Origin: Clostridium pasteurianum DSM 525 = ATCC 6013
Lineage (GTDB): Bacteria > Bacillota > Clostridia > Clostridiales > Clostridiaceae
Reading direction: 5' to 3'
Length of the DNA: 64,000 nt
Assembly (NCBI RefSeq): GCF_000807255.1
Contig: NZ_CP009268.1
Span: 774,384-838,383 of the forward strand
The translations under genes were made by a program, and so were the position numbers. This document shows positions 44,257 to 54,140 of the stretch, one piece after another (the stretch's first letter is position 1; each line of letters opens with the position of its first letter). The notes beneath the pieces are model-generated. The model was not told the DNA's origin. It worked only from the letters and a program-made list of their open reading frames with translations, and did no database searches.

Positions 44257-44620
44257 TAAATACTAAATTCATTTGATTAACAGAATGCTTGATGAGTTTT
44301 TAAAATAGTAAACCTACACAAATTTATGGAAATTAAATTTGTGTAGGTTTTTATATAATATGACAATAAGTAATTAGGAATATAATTACTTTAATTCAAA
44401 TGTAATATATTACATTTTTAATAACAATCTAATTTGGAATAAATATTAATAGTATTTTAATTGTATTTAATATTTGTTAAAAAAGTGTAAATATATATCG
44501 AAATATATATAAAAAAACTTTAAATTTAATACAAGTTGTTACTTTTTTCTACACAAACTCCATGTTATAATTCAAAAATGAACAAAAAGAAAACAAATTA
44601 TTAACAATCGGAGGAAAAAT
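44257..44620. other. Gene-free region before the giant RHS gene
   Basis: 364 bp. It contains the terminator at 44311 and an extremely AT-rich stretch (44355-44560). A TATAAT at about 44569 lies near the RHS start but lacks a -35 box at the right distance. The ribosome site CGGAGGAAAAAT precedes the RHS ATG. Confidence 0.6.
44311..44353 (+). terminator. Terminator of the Uma2 gene
   Basis: AACCTACACAAATTT pairs perfectly with AAATTTGTGTAGGTT and is followed by TTTTAT. 54 bp after the stop. Confidence 0.85.
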
Positions 44621-47600
44621 ATGAGAAAAGATAAAAAAGTCATTTCTGTGATTCTGATTATCTTTTTACTGTTTTCAATATTACCGGAGAAGGTATATGG
44701 AGAAAATGAAGTAAATAAAAAGATTAATGCAAATAATATTCAGAATAATGGGAAAATTAAAAAGAAAAAAATAGGTAAGATTATTAAGGAATTATCAGAA
44801 AAAAGGACTAAGGATTCCAAAAGTTTTCAAAAGGATGATGGAAGTTATGAAATTGCACTTTATAAAACTCCTGTACATTATTTAGATAATGGTACATGGA
44901 AAGATATAGACAACACTTTAGAAGAGAAAAGTGAAAAAGATCAAAAGGGAAAGTCTAATAAATATTTACAAAATAAACAAAATGATTTTAAAGTAAAAAT
45001 CTCTAAAAATTCTTCAACAGAAAAGCTTATGGAAATTCAAAAGGATAAATATAATGTATCCTGGAATTTATCTGATGCTGGTACTGCAGAGGCAGATATA
45101 GCTAAAGTAGATGAGAATAAACTTAATAGTGAAATAGATAAAACTGTGGAAGAGGAAGTTAAAAAGGATACGGAATTAAAAGAAGCTGAAGTAAAAGACA
45201 AAGATGAAGCTAAAAAGACTTTAGTTAGCAATGAAAAAACTAAAACTTTAAAAAGTGTCACTTCTTCAGTAAAATTTTCCAGCATATATAAAGATGTAGA
45301 TTTGCAGTATGTGATCAGTGGAAATAATGTTAAAGAAAATATTTTGCTTAATAAGAAGATAGATAATGCAGTATTTAATTTTAATTTGAAGGTAAGTAAT
45401 GTTGTACCTGTGCTTCAAGAGGACAAATCTATAATATTCTATGATTCAAAGGATAAATCAAAGGCAGTATTTAAAATAGATACACCTTTTATGTATGATA
45501 AAGTGGGAAATACCAGCGAGTCTATAGATATTACACTGAAAGAAACAAAGGAAGGCTATGCGTTAACTGTAATACCGGACAAGTCCTGGCTTCACAGCAG
45601 TGAAAGGGTATATCCTGTAACTATAGATCCTTCTATGCAGACTTCACTTAATGTAAACAGCATACATGATACCTTTGTTGCTTCTATTGATTCCAGCAAC
45701 AAATGGAATAATATCTTTGTAAGAACAGGACAAACACCTGGAAATGTGGGACTTACAAAAACCTATATTAAATTTGATCTTCCTCAGCTTTCTACTGGAG
45801 ATATGATAACAAATGCACAGCTTAATTTAGCTTATGCTTACAATTACAGCAGTAATCCTGGAAATCAAGTTAATGTACATAAGGTTAATACAAATTTTGA
45901 TCCTAAAAATATAAATTGGGGAAGTCAGCCAAGCTATGATTCCCGTATAGAGGATTTTGCACTAGTGAATAATCCTGGACAGGACACATGGAAATCTTGG
46001 AATATAACTTCTATTGCCAAGCAATGGTTTACAAATGGAAATAACTATGGATTAATGCTAGAGCAGGATTCTGGTGGAGGCTATAGTGCCTTTTGGTCCT
46101 CAGATGTAGGGGATGCCTATTCAGGAGCAAGACCTCAAGCTTCATTTTTTTATGTGAATAATACGGGTATAGAAAATTACTGGAGCTATCATTCCCAGAG
46201 TGCAGGCAGGGCTGGAACTTCCTATGTGAATGACTACAATGGGAATTTCATATTTACACATAATGATGTGAGTATGAGTGGCAGCAGAATGCCCGTATCC
46301 ATAAATCATGTTTTCAACAGTAATGACAGAAATTCAAATATTGGTTATGGAAATGGATGGAGACTTAACGTAAGTCAAAGAGTGGAACTTCAGACTATAA
46401 GCGGAGTTCAATACTATAGATACACCGATGAAGATGGTACAAGGCATTATTTTAAAAACTCCAGTGCATCACAAATCAGTGATGAATTGAATTTGGGTTT
46501 GACGCTTATAAAGGAATCAGATGGAACTATTACTATAAAAGATAAAGATGACAATAGGGCAAATTTCAATTCAGGTACCAATGATTTAAAATATATGAAG
46601 GATGCCAATGGAAATACCATGACCTTTACCTATGGAAGTACTTCTCATAATGGTGTAAGAAATGTAACTAAAATTACAGATGGAGCAGGAAGATCCACTA
46701 CTTTAACTTATGTATCCTCGGGTATACTTACAACTATTGTAGAACCTTCCGGCAGAACCACAGGATATAATTATGATGGAAATGGTAATTTAACACTAAT
46801 AACCTATTCAGATGGAAAGAATTCAACTTATAGCTATGATGGAAATCATAATATGAATAAGGCAGTAAATTATGATGGGTATAAAATGTCCTATGAATAC
46901 TATGGAATAGCTCCTTATAGGGTAAGCAAAGTCATAGAAGCTAATAACAATGGAACATTGGGTGATGAACTGAGTATATCCTATGGAAATAATAGTACGA
47001 CCTTTACAGATGTTAAAGGAAGAAAAAACATATATCAGTTTGACAACAATGGAAAGACTATTTCCATAAAGGATAGTGATGACAGTGCAGAATATTATCA
47101 ATATGGGGATGCCACAAATAATACAAAACTTACATCACAATCTAAGCTTGAAAAAACTGTAATAAATTTATTATCTAATCATGAACTTGAAGGTACAGAC
47201 TCTTGGTCAGCCAGTAAAGATGGAGGTAATGGCAGCAGCAGCTTTAGTACAGAAGCCAGTTATCTGGGCAGTCAAAGTATAAAAATTACAAAGACAGATA
47301 ATGTAAGCAGACAGTTTTATGACCAATGGAACAACTTAACTAAGGGAAAAACCTATACCTTTTCAGCTTATGTAAAAACTGTAGGAGTATCCAATACTAA
47401 CGGAAAAGGTACAACTTTAAGCTTTTATTATAAGGATAAAACTGGTGCATATAAATCCATTGATTCAAAGTATATAAATGGGAATACTGATTGGAAGAGA
47501 GTAGAACTTAGTTTTACACTTCCTAATGATGCTTCAGATACAAAGGTATTAACCAGAATAAGTATGCTTCAGGAAACTGGAACAGCCTACTTTGATAGTT

Positions 47601-49930
47601 TACAGCTTGAAGAAGGCAGTATTGCAAACAGGTATAATCTCATTGATCTAGGAGATATATCTGGAACGGGAACGGCACCAAATAGATGGGGTACTTCTGG
47701 AACAAATAGCTCTGCTGGAGATGGAATGATGGTATCTACAGATGCAGATCATCCTAGCAATTTAAATAATGATGTATTTAGGGTTAATGGGGCCAGAGGA
47801 GTAGAAAAGCGTATTGGACAATCTATTAAAGTAAAGGGAAAAGCTGGGGATGTATATTCTCTTGGAGCCTTTGCAAAGGGTTATTCTGTACCAGGAGGAA
47901 ACTTTCAGATACAGGCAGCTTTTATTAATGGAAGTACTGCTCAGTGGGTTACCTTTGAGTTTAATAAGGCTTCAGATGCATGGCAGTATGCTTCAGGAAA
48001 GTGTATTGCAAAGTCGGATTACTCAAGAATAGATATATATTACCTCTATGGAAACAATGCAAACACAGCATATTTTGATGGTGCACAATTGTATAAGGAA
48101 GAATTTGGACAAAGCTATCAGTATGACTCTAAAGGTAATGTGATTTCTACTTCAAGTCTTGCAAAGCAGAATTCAACTTTTGAGTACAATGGTAACAATA
48201 ATTTAGTGAAATCTTTAGATCCTAAGGGAAATTCCTTTAAATATGAATATGATGGTAAGCATAATGTAACAAGGGCAATATCAGCGGCTGGAACCAATTA
48301 CAGCTTTAACTATGATAACTATGGAAATCCTGTAAGTACAAGAATAGGAGATGGTGCAAATTATATTCAGACAAAAGCAGAGTATACTCCCAGCGGAAAT
48401 TACATTAAATCCTTAACAGATAGTCTTGGAAATAAAGTAAGTTACAATTATGATGAAACAAAGGGATTGTTAACTAGCTCAACAGATGCAAAAGGAAGTA
48501 CTACAAATAATAGTTACGATGGCATGGATAGACTTACTGGGGTAAGTAAAACAGTGGGAGGACAGCAGATAACAAATAACTACAGTTACGAAAATGATAA
48601 AATAAAACAGATTACTCATAATGGCTTTAGCTACAACTTTGCCTATGATTCCTTGGGAAATAATACTAGTGTTTCTGTGGGGAATCAAAATCTTATAACA
48701 AATACCTATGAGCCAAGGACAAGCATCCTTATGAAGTCCACTTATGGTAATGGACAATCAGTTAGCAGTGCTTACGATAATCTTGACAGAGTCACAGCTA
48801 AGATGGTTAGTGGAGACAGTTCTGTTGGAGTAACCTATGATGCACAGGTGCAAAATATAGGCTGGCAGCCTTGGGTTAGTGATTTTAATACTGCTGGAAC
48901 TACAGGTCAAGGCTTAAGGCTTGAAGCACTAAAAGTAAAGCTTACTACACCTGTATCTGGAATGAAAATAAAGTATCAGGCTCATGTACAAAATGTAGGC
49001 TGGCAGAACTGGGTTTATGATGGCGGTGAAGCAGGAACTATAGGACAAGGACTGAGATTAGAGGCAATAAAAATACAGCTGGAGGGTGCACCTGCAGGCT
49101 ATAGTGTACGATATCAGGTTCATGTACAGGGAATGGGATGGATGGATCCTGTAAAGGATGGAGATATAGCTGGAACAGTAGGACGGAATCTTAGAATAGA
49201 GGCAATAAAAATAGTTGTGGAAAAACCAAGATATACCTATCAGTATGATGCATCGGGGAATCTTGCTTACCATAAGGATTTGGTAAACAACACAGATTAT
49301 AGATACATTTATGATATATCTGACCGATTGGTAAAGGTATCGGATTCAAAGGGAAATGAGCTTAGCTATAACTATGATGCAAACAATAATATAAGTTCTG
49401 TAAATGATAAGGTGGACAATGTAAATCATACTACTAATTACAGCTATGACAAGGATGACAGACCTACAGCCGTAAAATATGGCAGCAGTGAATATAATAA
49501 TAATTATGATGGTCTAGGAAGATTGACAAGCAGTATAGTAAAAACAGGTACTGCCCAGTATAATATAAACTATGGATATCTGCCGGGGGCTATGGCTTCA
49601 AAAATTGGTGTCAGCTATAAGGGCTATATAGAAAATTCAGGCTGGCAGGCAGCAAAAACCGATGGAGAAATTTCAGGAACTGTAGGTCAGGGAGCAAAAT
49701 ATCAGCAGACGAATATAAGCTTAACCAATGTACCTACAGATACTAATAACCCTTTGTCAAAAATAAAAATACAATATCAGACTCATGTTTCCAATATAGG
49801 CTGGCAAAACCCTGTGTATGGAGGAACTACAGCAGGAACAATAGGACCAAGTAATGAAATTCAGGCAATAAAGATAAATCTAGTGAATGCACACGGCAGG
49901 TTATCACGTATGGTATCAGGCACAGATTGA
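44621..49930 (+). CDS. Giant secreted RHS/YD-repeat protein, main part (frameshifted)
   Basis: 1,769 residues before an out-of-frame stop. Signal peptide (VISVILIIFLLFSILPEKVYG); a Lys/Glu-rich helical spacer (~30-230); a DNRLRE/CBM96-like jelly-roll (~340-510, TFVASIDSSNKWNN, TYIKFDLPQL); RHS/YD repeats (~640-845); two carbohydrate-binding-like domains (~847-995, ~1015-1155) each ending YFDS/GxQL; more YD repeats; then ChW repeats (GW followed by AGTTGQGLRLEALK) at ~1404, 1449, 1492, 1664 and 1715. RHS repeats form a shell that encloses a C-terminal toxin. A single extra A at about 49893 breaks the frame; without it the gene runs on to 51506, about 2,294 residues. ChW repeats probably hold it on the cell surface. 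Confidence 0.9.
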   Translation: MRKDKKVISVILIIFLLFSILPEKVYGENEVNKKINANNIQNNGKIKKKKIGKIIKELSEKRTKDSKSFQKDDGSYEIALYKTPVHYLDNGTWKDIDNTLEEKSEKDQKGKSNKYLQNKQNDFKVKISKNSSTEKLMEIQKDKYNVSWNLSDAGTAEADIAKVDENKLNSEIDKTVEEEVKKDTELKEAEVKDKDEAKKTLVSNEKTKTLKSVTSSVKFSSIYKDVDLQYVISGNNVKENILLNKKIDNAVFNFNLKVSNVVPVLQEDKSIIFYDSKDKSKAVFKIDTPFMYDKVGNTSESIDITLKETKEGYALTVIPDKSWLHSSERVYPVTIDPSMQTSLNVNSIHDTFVASIDSSNKWNNIFVRTGQTPGNVGLTKTYIKFDLPQLSTGDMITNAQLNLAYAYNYSSNPGNQVNVHKVNTNFDPKNINWGSQPSYDSRIEDFALVNNPGQDTWKSWNITSIAKQWFTNGNNYGLMLEQDSGGGYSAFWSSDVGDAYSGARPQASFFYVNNTGIENYWSYHSQSAGRAGTSYVNDYNGNFIFTHNDVSMSGSRMPVSINHVFNSNDRNSNIGYGNGWRLNVSQRVELQTISGVQYYRYTDEDGTRHYFKNSSASQISDELNLGLTLIKESDGTITIKDKDDNRANFNSGTNDLKYMKDANGNTMTFTYGSTSHNGVRNVTKITDGAGRSTTLTYVSSGILTTIVEPSGRTTGYNYDGNGNLTLITYSDGKNSTYSYDGNHNMNKAVNYDGYKMSYEYYGIAPYRVSKVIEANNNGTLGDELSISYGNNSTTFTDVKGRKNIYQFDNNGKTISIKDSDDSAEYYQYGDATNNTKLTSQSKLEKTVINLLSNHELEGTDSWSASKDGGNGSSSFSTEASYLGSQSIKITKTDNVSRQFYDQWNNLTKGKTYTFSAYVKTVGVSNTNGKGTTLSFYYKDKTGAYKSIDSKYINGNTDWKRVELSFTLPNDASDTKVLTRISMLQETGTAYFDSLQLEEGSIANRYNLIDLGDISGTGTAPNRWGTSGTNSSAGDGMMVSTDADHPSNLNNDVFRVNGARGVEKRIGQSIKVKGKAGDVYSLGAFAKGYSVPGGNFQIQAAFINGSTAQWVTFEFNKASDAWQYASGKCIAKSDYSRIDIYYLYGNNANTAYFDGAQLYKEEFGQSYQYDSKGNVISTSSLAKQNSTFEYNGNNNLVKSLDPKGNSFKYEYDGKHNVTRAISAAGTNYSFNYDNYGNPVSTRIGDGANYIQTKAEYTPSGNYIKSLTDSLGNKVSYNYDETKGLLTSSTDAKGSTTNNSYDGMDRLTGVSKTVGGQQITNNYSYENDKIKQITHNGFSYNFAYDSLGNNTSVSVGNQNLITNTYEPRTSILMKSTYGNGQSVSSAYDNLDRVTAKMVSGDSSVGVTYDAQVQNIGWQPWVSDFNTAGTTGQGLRLEALKVKLTTPVSGMKIKYQAHVQNVGWQNWVYDGGEAGTIGQGLRLEAIKIQLEGAPAGYSVRYQVHVQGMGWMDPVKDGDIAGTVGRNLRIEAIKIVVEKPRYTYQYDASGNLAYHKDLVNNTDYRYIYDISDRLVKVSDSKGNELSYNYDANNNISSVNDKVDNVNHTTNYSYDKDDRPTAVKYGSSEYNNNYDGLGRLTSSIVKTGTAQYNINYGYLPGAMASKIGVSYKGYIENSGWQAAKTDGEISGTVGQGAKYQQTNISLTNVPTDTNNPLSKIKIQYQTHVSNIGWQNPVYGGTTAGTIGPSNEIQAIKINLVNAHGRLSRMVSGTD

Positions 49931-51506
49931 AAATTTAGGCTGGCAGGCACCAGTGCAGGATGGTCAGATTGCAGGAACCACAGGGCAAGGCTTAAGACTT
50001 GAAGCACTGAGAATATTCATAATAAAGCCAGGAGCAGATTCAAAGAACTCAGCAAAGATAGGAACAATAAACAATAATGGAAAACAGATATCCTATACTT
50101 ATGACGCCAACGGAAACATACAGACTATAACTGAAAATGGAAAGACCATAAAATACACTTATAATGAATTGAATGAAGTAACCAGAGAAGATAATGCTGT
50201 ACTGAATAAAACTATAGTATATACCTACGATGCAGGAGGAAATATAAGAACCAAAGTAGAATATGCATATACTACAGGAACTCTGGGAGCGGCTACAAAG
50301 ACAATAAACTACGGCTATGGAGATTCCAACTGGAAGGATAAGTTAACCAGCTATAACGGCAAAAACATAAGCTATGATGCCATAGGAAATCCACTTAACG
50401 ATGGAACCTACAGCTATACCTGGGAAGAAGGAAGACAGCTAAAGACCATATCAGGTGGTGGAAAGAGCATAAGCTACAAATACAATGATGCAGGAATAAG
50501 AACCCAAAAGGTAGTAAATGGAGTTACCACCAATTATCATCTTGAAGGTGACAAGGTAACCTATGAGAGCAATGGCACAGACAAAATCTACTACACCTAT
50601 GACAGCGAAGGCGATCTTATAAGTATGAACCTAAATGGAACAGAGTACTACTATATAAGAAATGCCCAAGGAGATATAATAGGACTGTTTGATAAGGCAG
50701 GAACTCAGGTAGTAGCCTATACCTACGATACCTGGGGAAAGCTCATATCAACCACAGGAACTCTAGCTTCAACTGTAGGAGTTAAGAATCCATACAGGTA
50801 TAGGGGCTATAGGTATGATGGTGAGACAGGGTTGTACTACTTAAATGCAAGGTATTATAATGCTGAGTGGGGCAGGTTTATTAATGCTGATGCAGCTGTA
50901 GGGAGTATTGGTGAATTAATATCACACAATATGTTTGTATATTGTTTAAATAATCCAGTTAATATGTCGGATCCTAGTGGTAATTGGCCTAGTTTTAGTA
51001 ATATAATTAAGGCTGCTAAGAAAGTTATAAATACTTTTGTAAATGTAATTACTAGGATTGTAGCAGTGGCAACAGTGGTAGTAGCAGTAGCTACTGTAGT
51101 TTCAACTATAATTGGTGTAAATAATTCAGTGCAAAAACCTATTGTAAATGCTAAAATGAGGGAGTTAAAGAAAGGATGGAGTTATCGACGTGATAAGGGA
51201 GGAGTGGCAACGAGAGAGAAAGAACACGTACATGTAGAAGGTGGTGGGAAAAAGTATCAACAAGATGTTGATGGTGGTAGAAGAAAATTAGAAAATCCTT
51301 ATGGATTACCTAGTCCACCAAGAAAAATAAGAGATCTTTTAAAAGAAAAAGAAGGTTGGGATTGGGATGCAAACGAGTTAAAACGTAATTTAAATAAAGT
51401 AGTAGCAGGTGGAGCTACTTATTTAGTGTATAGGGGTATTAGAATGGCACCTTCACTTGCACCGCCATTATGGTGGACAATACCCGCTAATGCGGTAGCT
51501 CCATAA
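49887..51506 (+). CDS. RHS core 3' end with C-terminal toxin domain (continuation after frameshift)
   Basis: Continues the giant protein in the next frame: a sixth ChW repeat (residues 5-45, IENLGWQAPVQDG), YD repeats, then the RHS core end (~170-350) with YRYRGYRYDGETGLYYLNARYYNAEWGRFINAD, the conserved boundary that precedes variable toxin tips. After NMSDPSGNWPS comes a hydrophobic linker (VVVAVATVVSTIIGV), then a ~110-residue tip (EKEHVHVEGGGKKYQQD, GWDWDANELKRNLNKVV) that I do not recognise. The ATG at 49887 is probably not a true start; the frame belongs to the upstream gene. The gene at 51546 is the expected immunity partner. Confidence 0.88.
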   Translation: MHTAGYHVWYQAQIENLGWQAPVQDGQIAGTTGQGLRLEALRIFIIKPGADSKNSAKIGTINNNGKQISYTYDANGNIQTITENGKTIKYTYNELNEVTREDNAVLNKTIVYTYDAGGNIRTKVEYAYTTGTLGAATKTINYGYGDSNWKDKLTSYNGKNISYDAIGNPLNDGTYSYTWEEGRQLKTISGGGKSISYKYNDAGIRTQKVVNGVTTNYHLEGDKVTYESNGTDKIYYTYDSEGDLISMNLNGTEYYYIRNAQGDIIGLFDKAGTQVVAYTYDTWGKLISTTGTLASTVGVKNPYRYRGYRYDGETGLYYLNARYYNAEWGRFINADAAVGSIGELISHNMFVYCLNNPVNMSDPSGNWPSFSNIIKAAKKVINTFVNVITRIVAVATVVVAVATVVSTIIGVNNSVQKPIVNAKMRELKKGWSYRRDKGGVATREKEHVHVEGGGKKYQQDVDGGRRKLENPYGLPSPPRKIRDLLKEKEGWDWDANELKRNLNKVVAGGATYLVYRGIRMAPSLAPPLWWTIPANAVAP

Positions 51507-51545
51507 TATAAATAACTATATGAAGAATTATGAGGAGAAAACAGT

Positions 51546-52046
51546 ATGAAATATTTTACGGATGAATTGTGGTGTGGAATAAATAGTGAATCAGAAAAAG
51601 AAAGAGAAAGTGCAAGTGATAAGTGGGAAATTAATCTTGAAGAATATTGTAACATATTTGAAAATGTAAAAAAATTGTTGCCAAAAAAGTTTTTAAAAAT
51701 ATATATGGATCAAGAAGGATTTCATGATTATAATCTTAAAAATTTTGAAATAATTCATGGAGAAAATGGATATAAAGATCCAGTATCTGTTAGTATAGTT
51801 ATTAGTAATAAGGAACACACATGGAACATCATATACAATAAAATAAAAAAAATCGCTATTAATTATGAGCAAGAGTTTGATATATATGAAAGAAAAAGAA
51901 GAAAATATAGAGGATTTGATGATTATGGATATGATGAATTTTTTCAAATAGATGAAAAAACGTTGTCCCATGAGATACTTTTTGCATCAGGAGCTACCAT
52001 TTTGGTACATTTCGAAAAAATTTCTATAGTTGAAATAAAAAATTAG
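51546..52046 (+). CDS. Putative immunity protein for the main RHS toxin tip
   Basis: 166 residues, acidic, cytoplasmic, beginning MKYFTDELWCGINSESEK, which resembles the start of DUF4085-type proteins; the rest (FHDYNLKNFEIIHGENGY, KTLSHEILFASGATILVHFE) is not diagnostic. Position 39 bp after the toxin tip, small size and a terminator directly after make immunity the natural role. GAGGAG lies 10 bp before the ATG. Confidence 0.6.
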   Translation: MKYFTDELWCGINSESEKERESASDKWEINLEEYCNIFENVKKLLPKKFLKIYMDQEGFHDYNLKNFEIIHGENGYKDPVSVSIVISNKEHTWNIIYNKIKKIAINYEQEFDIYERKRRKYRGFDDYGYDEFFQIDEKTLSHEILFASGATILVHFEKISIVEIKN

Positions 52047-52120
52047 TTAGTGCATTAAAATTTGTATCTATATCTAAGAATAATGAATACAAATGAAAAA
52101 CATATAAAAGTCTAGAATAG

Positions 52121-52167
52121 TAAAATAAAAGTCAACAGGTGCGAACATACTGTTGATTTTTATTTTA
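52121..52167 (+). terminator. Cassette terminator hairpin 1
   Basis: TAAAATAAAAGTCAACAG pairs with CTGTTGATTTTTATTTTA (one G-U) around 11 nt. It marks the end of the first toxin-immunity unit. Confidence 0.85.
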
Positions 52168-52254
52168 CTGAAGGCAATTGTAGAGAATAGAAACTGCCAA
52201 TTTATGTTATGATCATAGATATGCTAGAAGATGACTGGAAGTAGTGCCTTATTA

Positions 52255-53297
52255 TAAGAACCCAAAAGGTAGTAAATGGAGTTACAACAAATTATCATCT
52301 TGAAGGTGACAAGGTAACCTATGAGAGCAACGGCACAGATAAAATCTACTATACCTATGACAGCGAAGGCTACCTCATAAGTATGAACCTAAATGGTACT
52401 GAATACTACTATATAAGAAATGCCCAGGGAGATATCATAGGACTGTTTGATAAGGCAGGAACTCAGGTAGTAGCCTATATTTACGATACTTGGGGAAAAC
52501 TAATATCAACAACAGGAACCCTCGCTTCAACTGTAGGAGCTAAGAATCCATACAGGTATAGGGGCTATAGGTATGATGGTGAGAGTGGTTTGTACTATTT
52601 ACAGACTCGTTACTACAACGCTGAATGGGGAAGATTTATTAATGCTGATAGTTATATAGGAACTCCTGGAGAATTGTTATCATGCAATATGTTTGCATAT
52701 TGTGGTAATAATCCTGTAAATAGAGATGATCCAAATGGAGAGTTTTGGGGTTTATTAGTAGCAGGTTTGGCTATTTCACCCTTAGCTGCTGTGGCAGTAA
52801 CAGTAATATTAGCAGTAGCAGTAGCTCTAATAGTTGTAGCTGTAGTATCTGTGGCTGTAGCAACTTATAGAAATAGTCATATTTCTTATTCGGATAGTAG
52901 TAGTTCCAGTGGTTCATCGTCTTCTAGTAGTGGAAATAAAACTATTAAATCTAACTCTAATACTGCCAATTCTGGATCACAGCAAAAAGGTGTACAAAAT
53001 AAATCGAAGCCCACAGGTGGTAAAAGATCTAAAAATAAGCTTAAACCAGATTCGAGGGCAGAAGGACCTCATACAACCTTTAAAAGAAGTCCTGATACTG
53101 GGAAAGTAACTAATTATGAAACATGGAAACCTAACCCTAAAAATCCTACAACAGGTTTTGAGAGTGAGAAACGTTATGATGGTATAGGTGAACCGCATTT
53201 TAATAAAGTAACTAAAGAAAGAATGTTACCACATGTTCATGATAAAACGGCACCTGGAGATATAAGAAAACCAATACCATGGGAAATACCTAAATAA
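52255..53297 (+). pseudogene. Silent RHS cassette: core fragment with polymorphic toxin type 24 tip
   Basis: The open frame lacks a start and ribosome site. It begins abruptly at IRTQKVVNG, near-identical to the RHS core of the main gene, runs through YRYDGESGLYYLQTRYYNAEWG to the boundary, then a hydrophobic linker and a Ser-rich spacer, and ends in a tip with GPHTTFKRSPDTGKVTNYE, FESEKRYDGIGEPHFNKVT and LPHVHDKTAPG, which matches bacterial toxin 24. The next gene is an Imm53 protein, its known kind of partner. Without start signals the tip can be made only after recombination into an expressed RHS gene. The tip frame is intact. Confidence 0.85.
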
Positions 53298-53382
53298 CAT
53301 TTATAAAAAATAGAAAAATAACTTTTAAATTCTATAAATGAGTAAAAAGCATAATATAATTTTACAAATGGAGATGATTGTA

Positions 53383-53691
53383 ATGAACATACTTAAATGG
53401 ATAGGAAATTGGTATGCAGAAAATTGTGATGGTGATTGGGAACATTCTTATGGAGTTAATATTTCTAATCTTGATAACCCAGGATGGATGGTAAATATAG
53501 ATTTAACTAATACTAAATTAGAAAATTTAAAGTTTGATACTATTGATATATCTAGAAGTGATACTGATTGGGTATATTGTAATGTCATTGATGAAGTTTT
53601 TCAAGGAAATGGAGGAGCCAACAATTTAGAAGAAATATTGAATATATTTAGAGAATGGGTAAATTTAAATACTGAAATTGATAAAAAATAA
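53383..53691 (+). CDS. Imm53 family immunity protein
   Basis: 102 residues matching Imm53: ILKWIGNWYAENCDGDWEHSYG, NLDNPGWMVNIDL and SRSDTDWVYCNVIDEVFQG. ATG 53383 is chosen because GGAGATGA precedes it; the frame is open further upstream without a ribosome site. It should neutralise the toxin-24 tip just upstream, either protecting the cell before a swap or from kin carrying that tip. Confidence 0.88.
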   Translation: MNILKWIGNWYAENCDGDWEHSYGVNISNLDNPGWMVNIDLTNTKLENLKFDTIDISRSDTDWVYCNVIDEVFQGNGGANNLEEILNIFREWVNLNTEIDKK

Positions 53692-53723
53692 TTAATTATT
53701 AATAAGTTCTATATTTAAGTAAT

Positions 53724-53762
53724 AAGTCAGCAGGTATTGGAGCGATATTTGCTGACTTTTAC
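53724..53762 (+). terminator. Cassette terminator hairpin 2
   Basis: AAGTCAGCAGGTAT pairs with ATATTTGCTGACTT (G-U pairs) and is followed by TTTACT. Same family as the hairpins at 54608 and 60949. Confidence 0.85.
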
Positions 53763-53842
53763 TAATAATTTGTAGCTAAATTAAGTAAAAGAAGATAATG
53801 CCGCATTGATAATAAATCCCAAATTCTATCCGAGGAGGTAAT

Positions 53843-54001
53843 ATAGAGGAGACAACTCGTTTCATTGATGAATGGAGAGTTACTCATAGATTGGCAATGG
53901 TAAGATCTATATTATCAGGAAAGTTTGATGATACTTTAGGTAATGATGACATGGATGATTTAGAACGTGCTATGGAAGATTTGAAATATTGGAGTGTATA
54001 A
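53843..54001 (+). pseudogene. Orphan small immunity-like frame with ATA in start position
   Basis: 52 codons open: EETTRFIDEWRVTHRLAM, then DDTLGNDDMDDLERAMEDLKYW and TAA. An excellent ribosome site GAGGAGGT sits 3 bp before an ATA codon where ATG would be expected, so a start-codon mutation is likely. It is acidic and helical like many immunity proteins. A trace of RHS core (AGAAGATAATGC) lies just upstream at about 53791, so its toxin tip has been lost. Confidence 0.5.
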
Positions 54002-54033
54002 CTAAAGTAACAAAGTCCAATACGCCACCTGTA

Positions 54034-54125
54034 AAAACTGAAATGATACTTACAACGAACTGAATGAAATAATCAGAGAAGATAATGCTGTATTAAATAA
54101 AACTATAGTATATATACCTATGGTG
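54034..54125 (+). pseudogene. RHS core relic
   Basis: About 90 bp matching the main gene near 50140-50240 (GAGAAGATAATGCTGTA, AATAAAACTATAGTATATA), with indels. It runs directly into the immunity-like gene at 54141 with no toxin between, showing a tip deletion. Confidence 0.75.
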
Positions 54126-54140
54126 AAGGAGGTTTAAATA

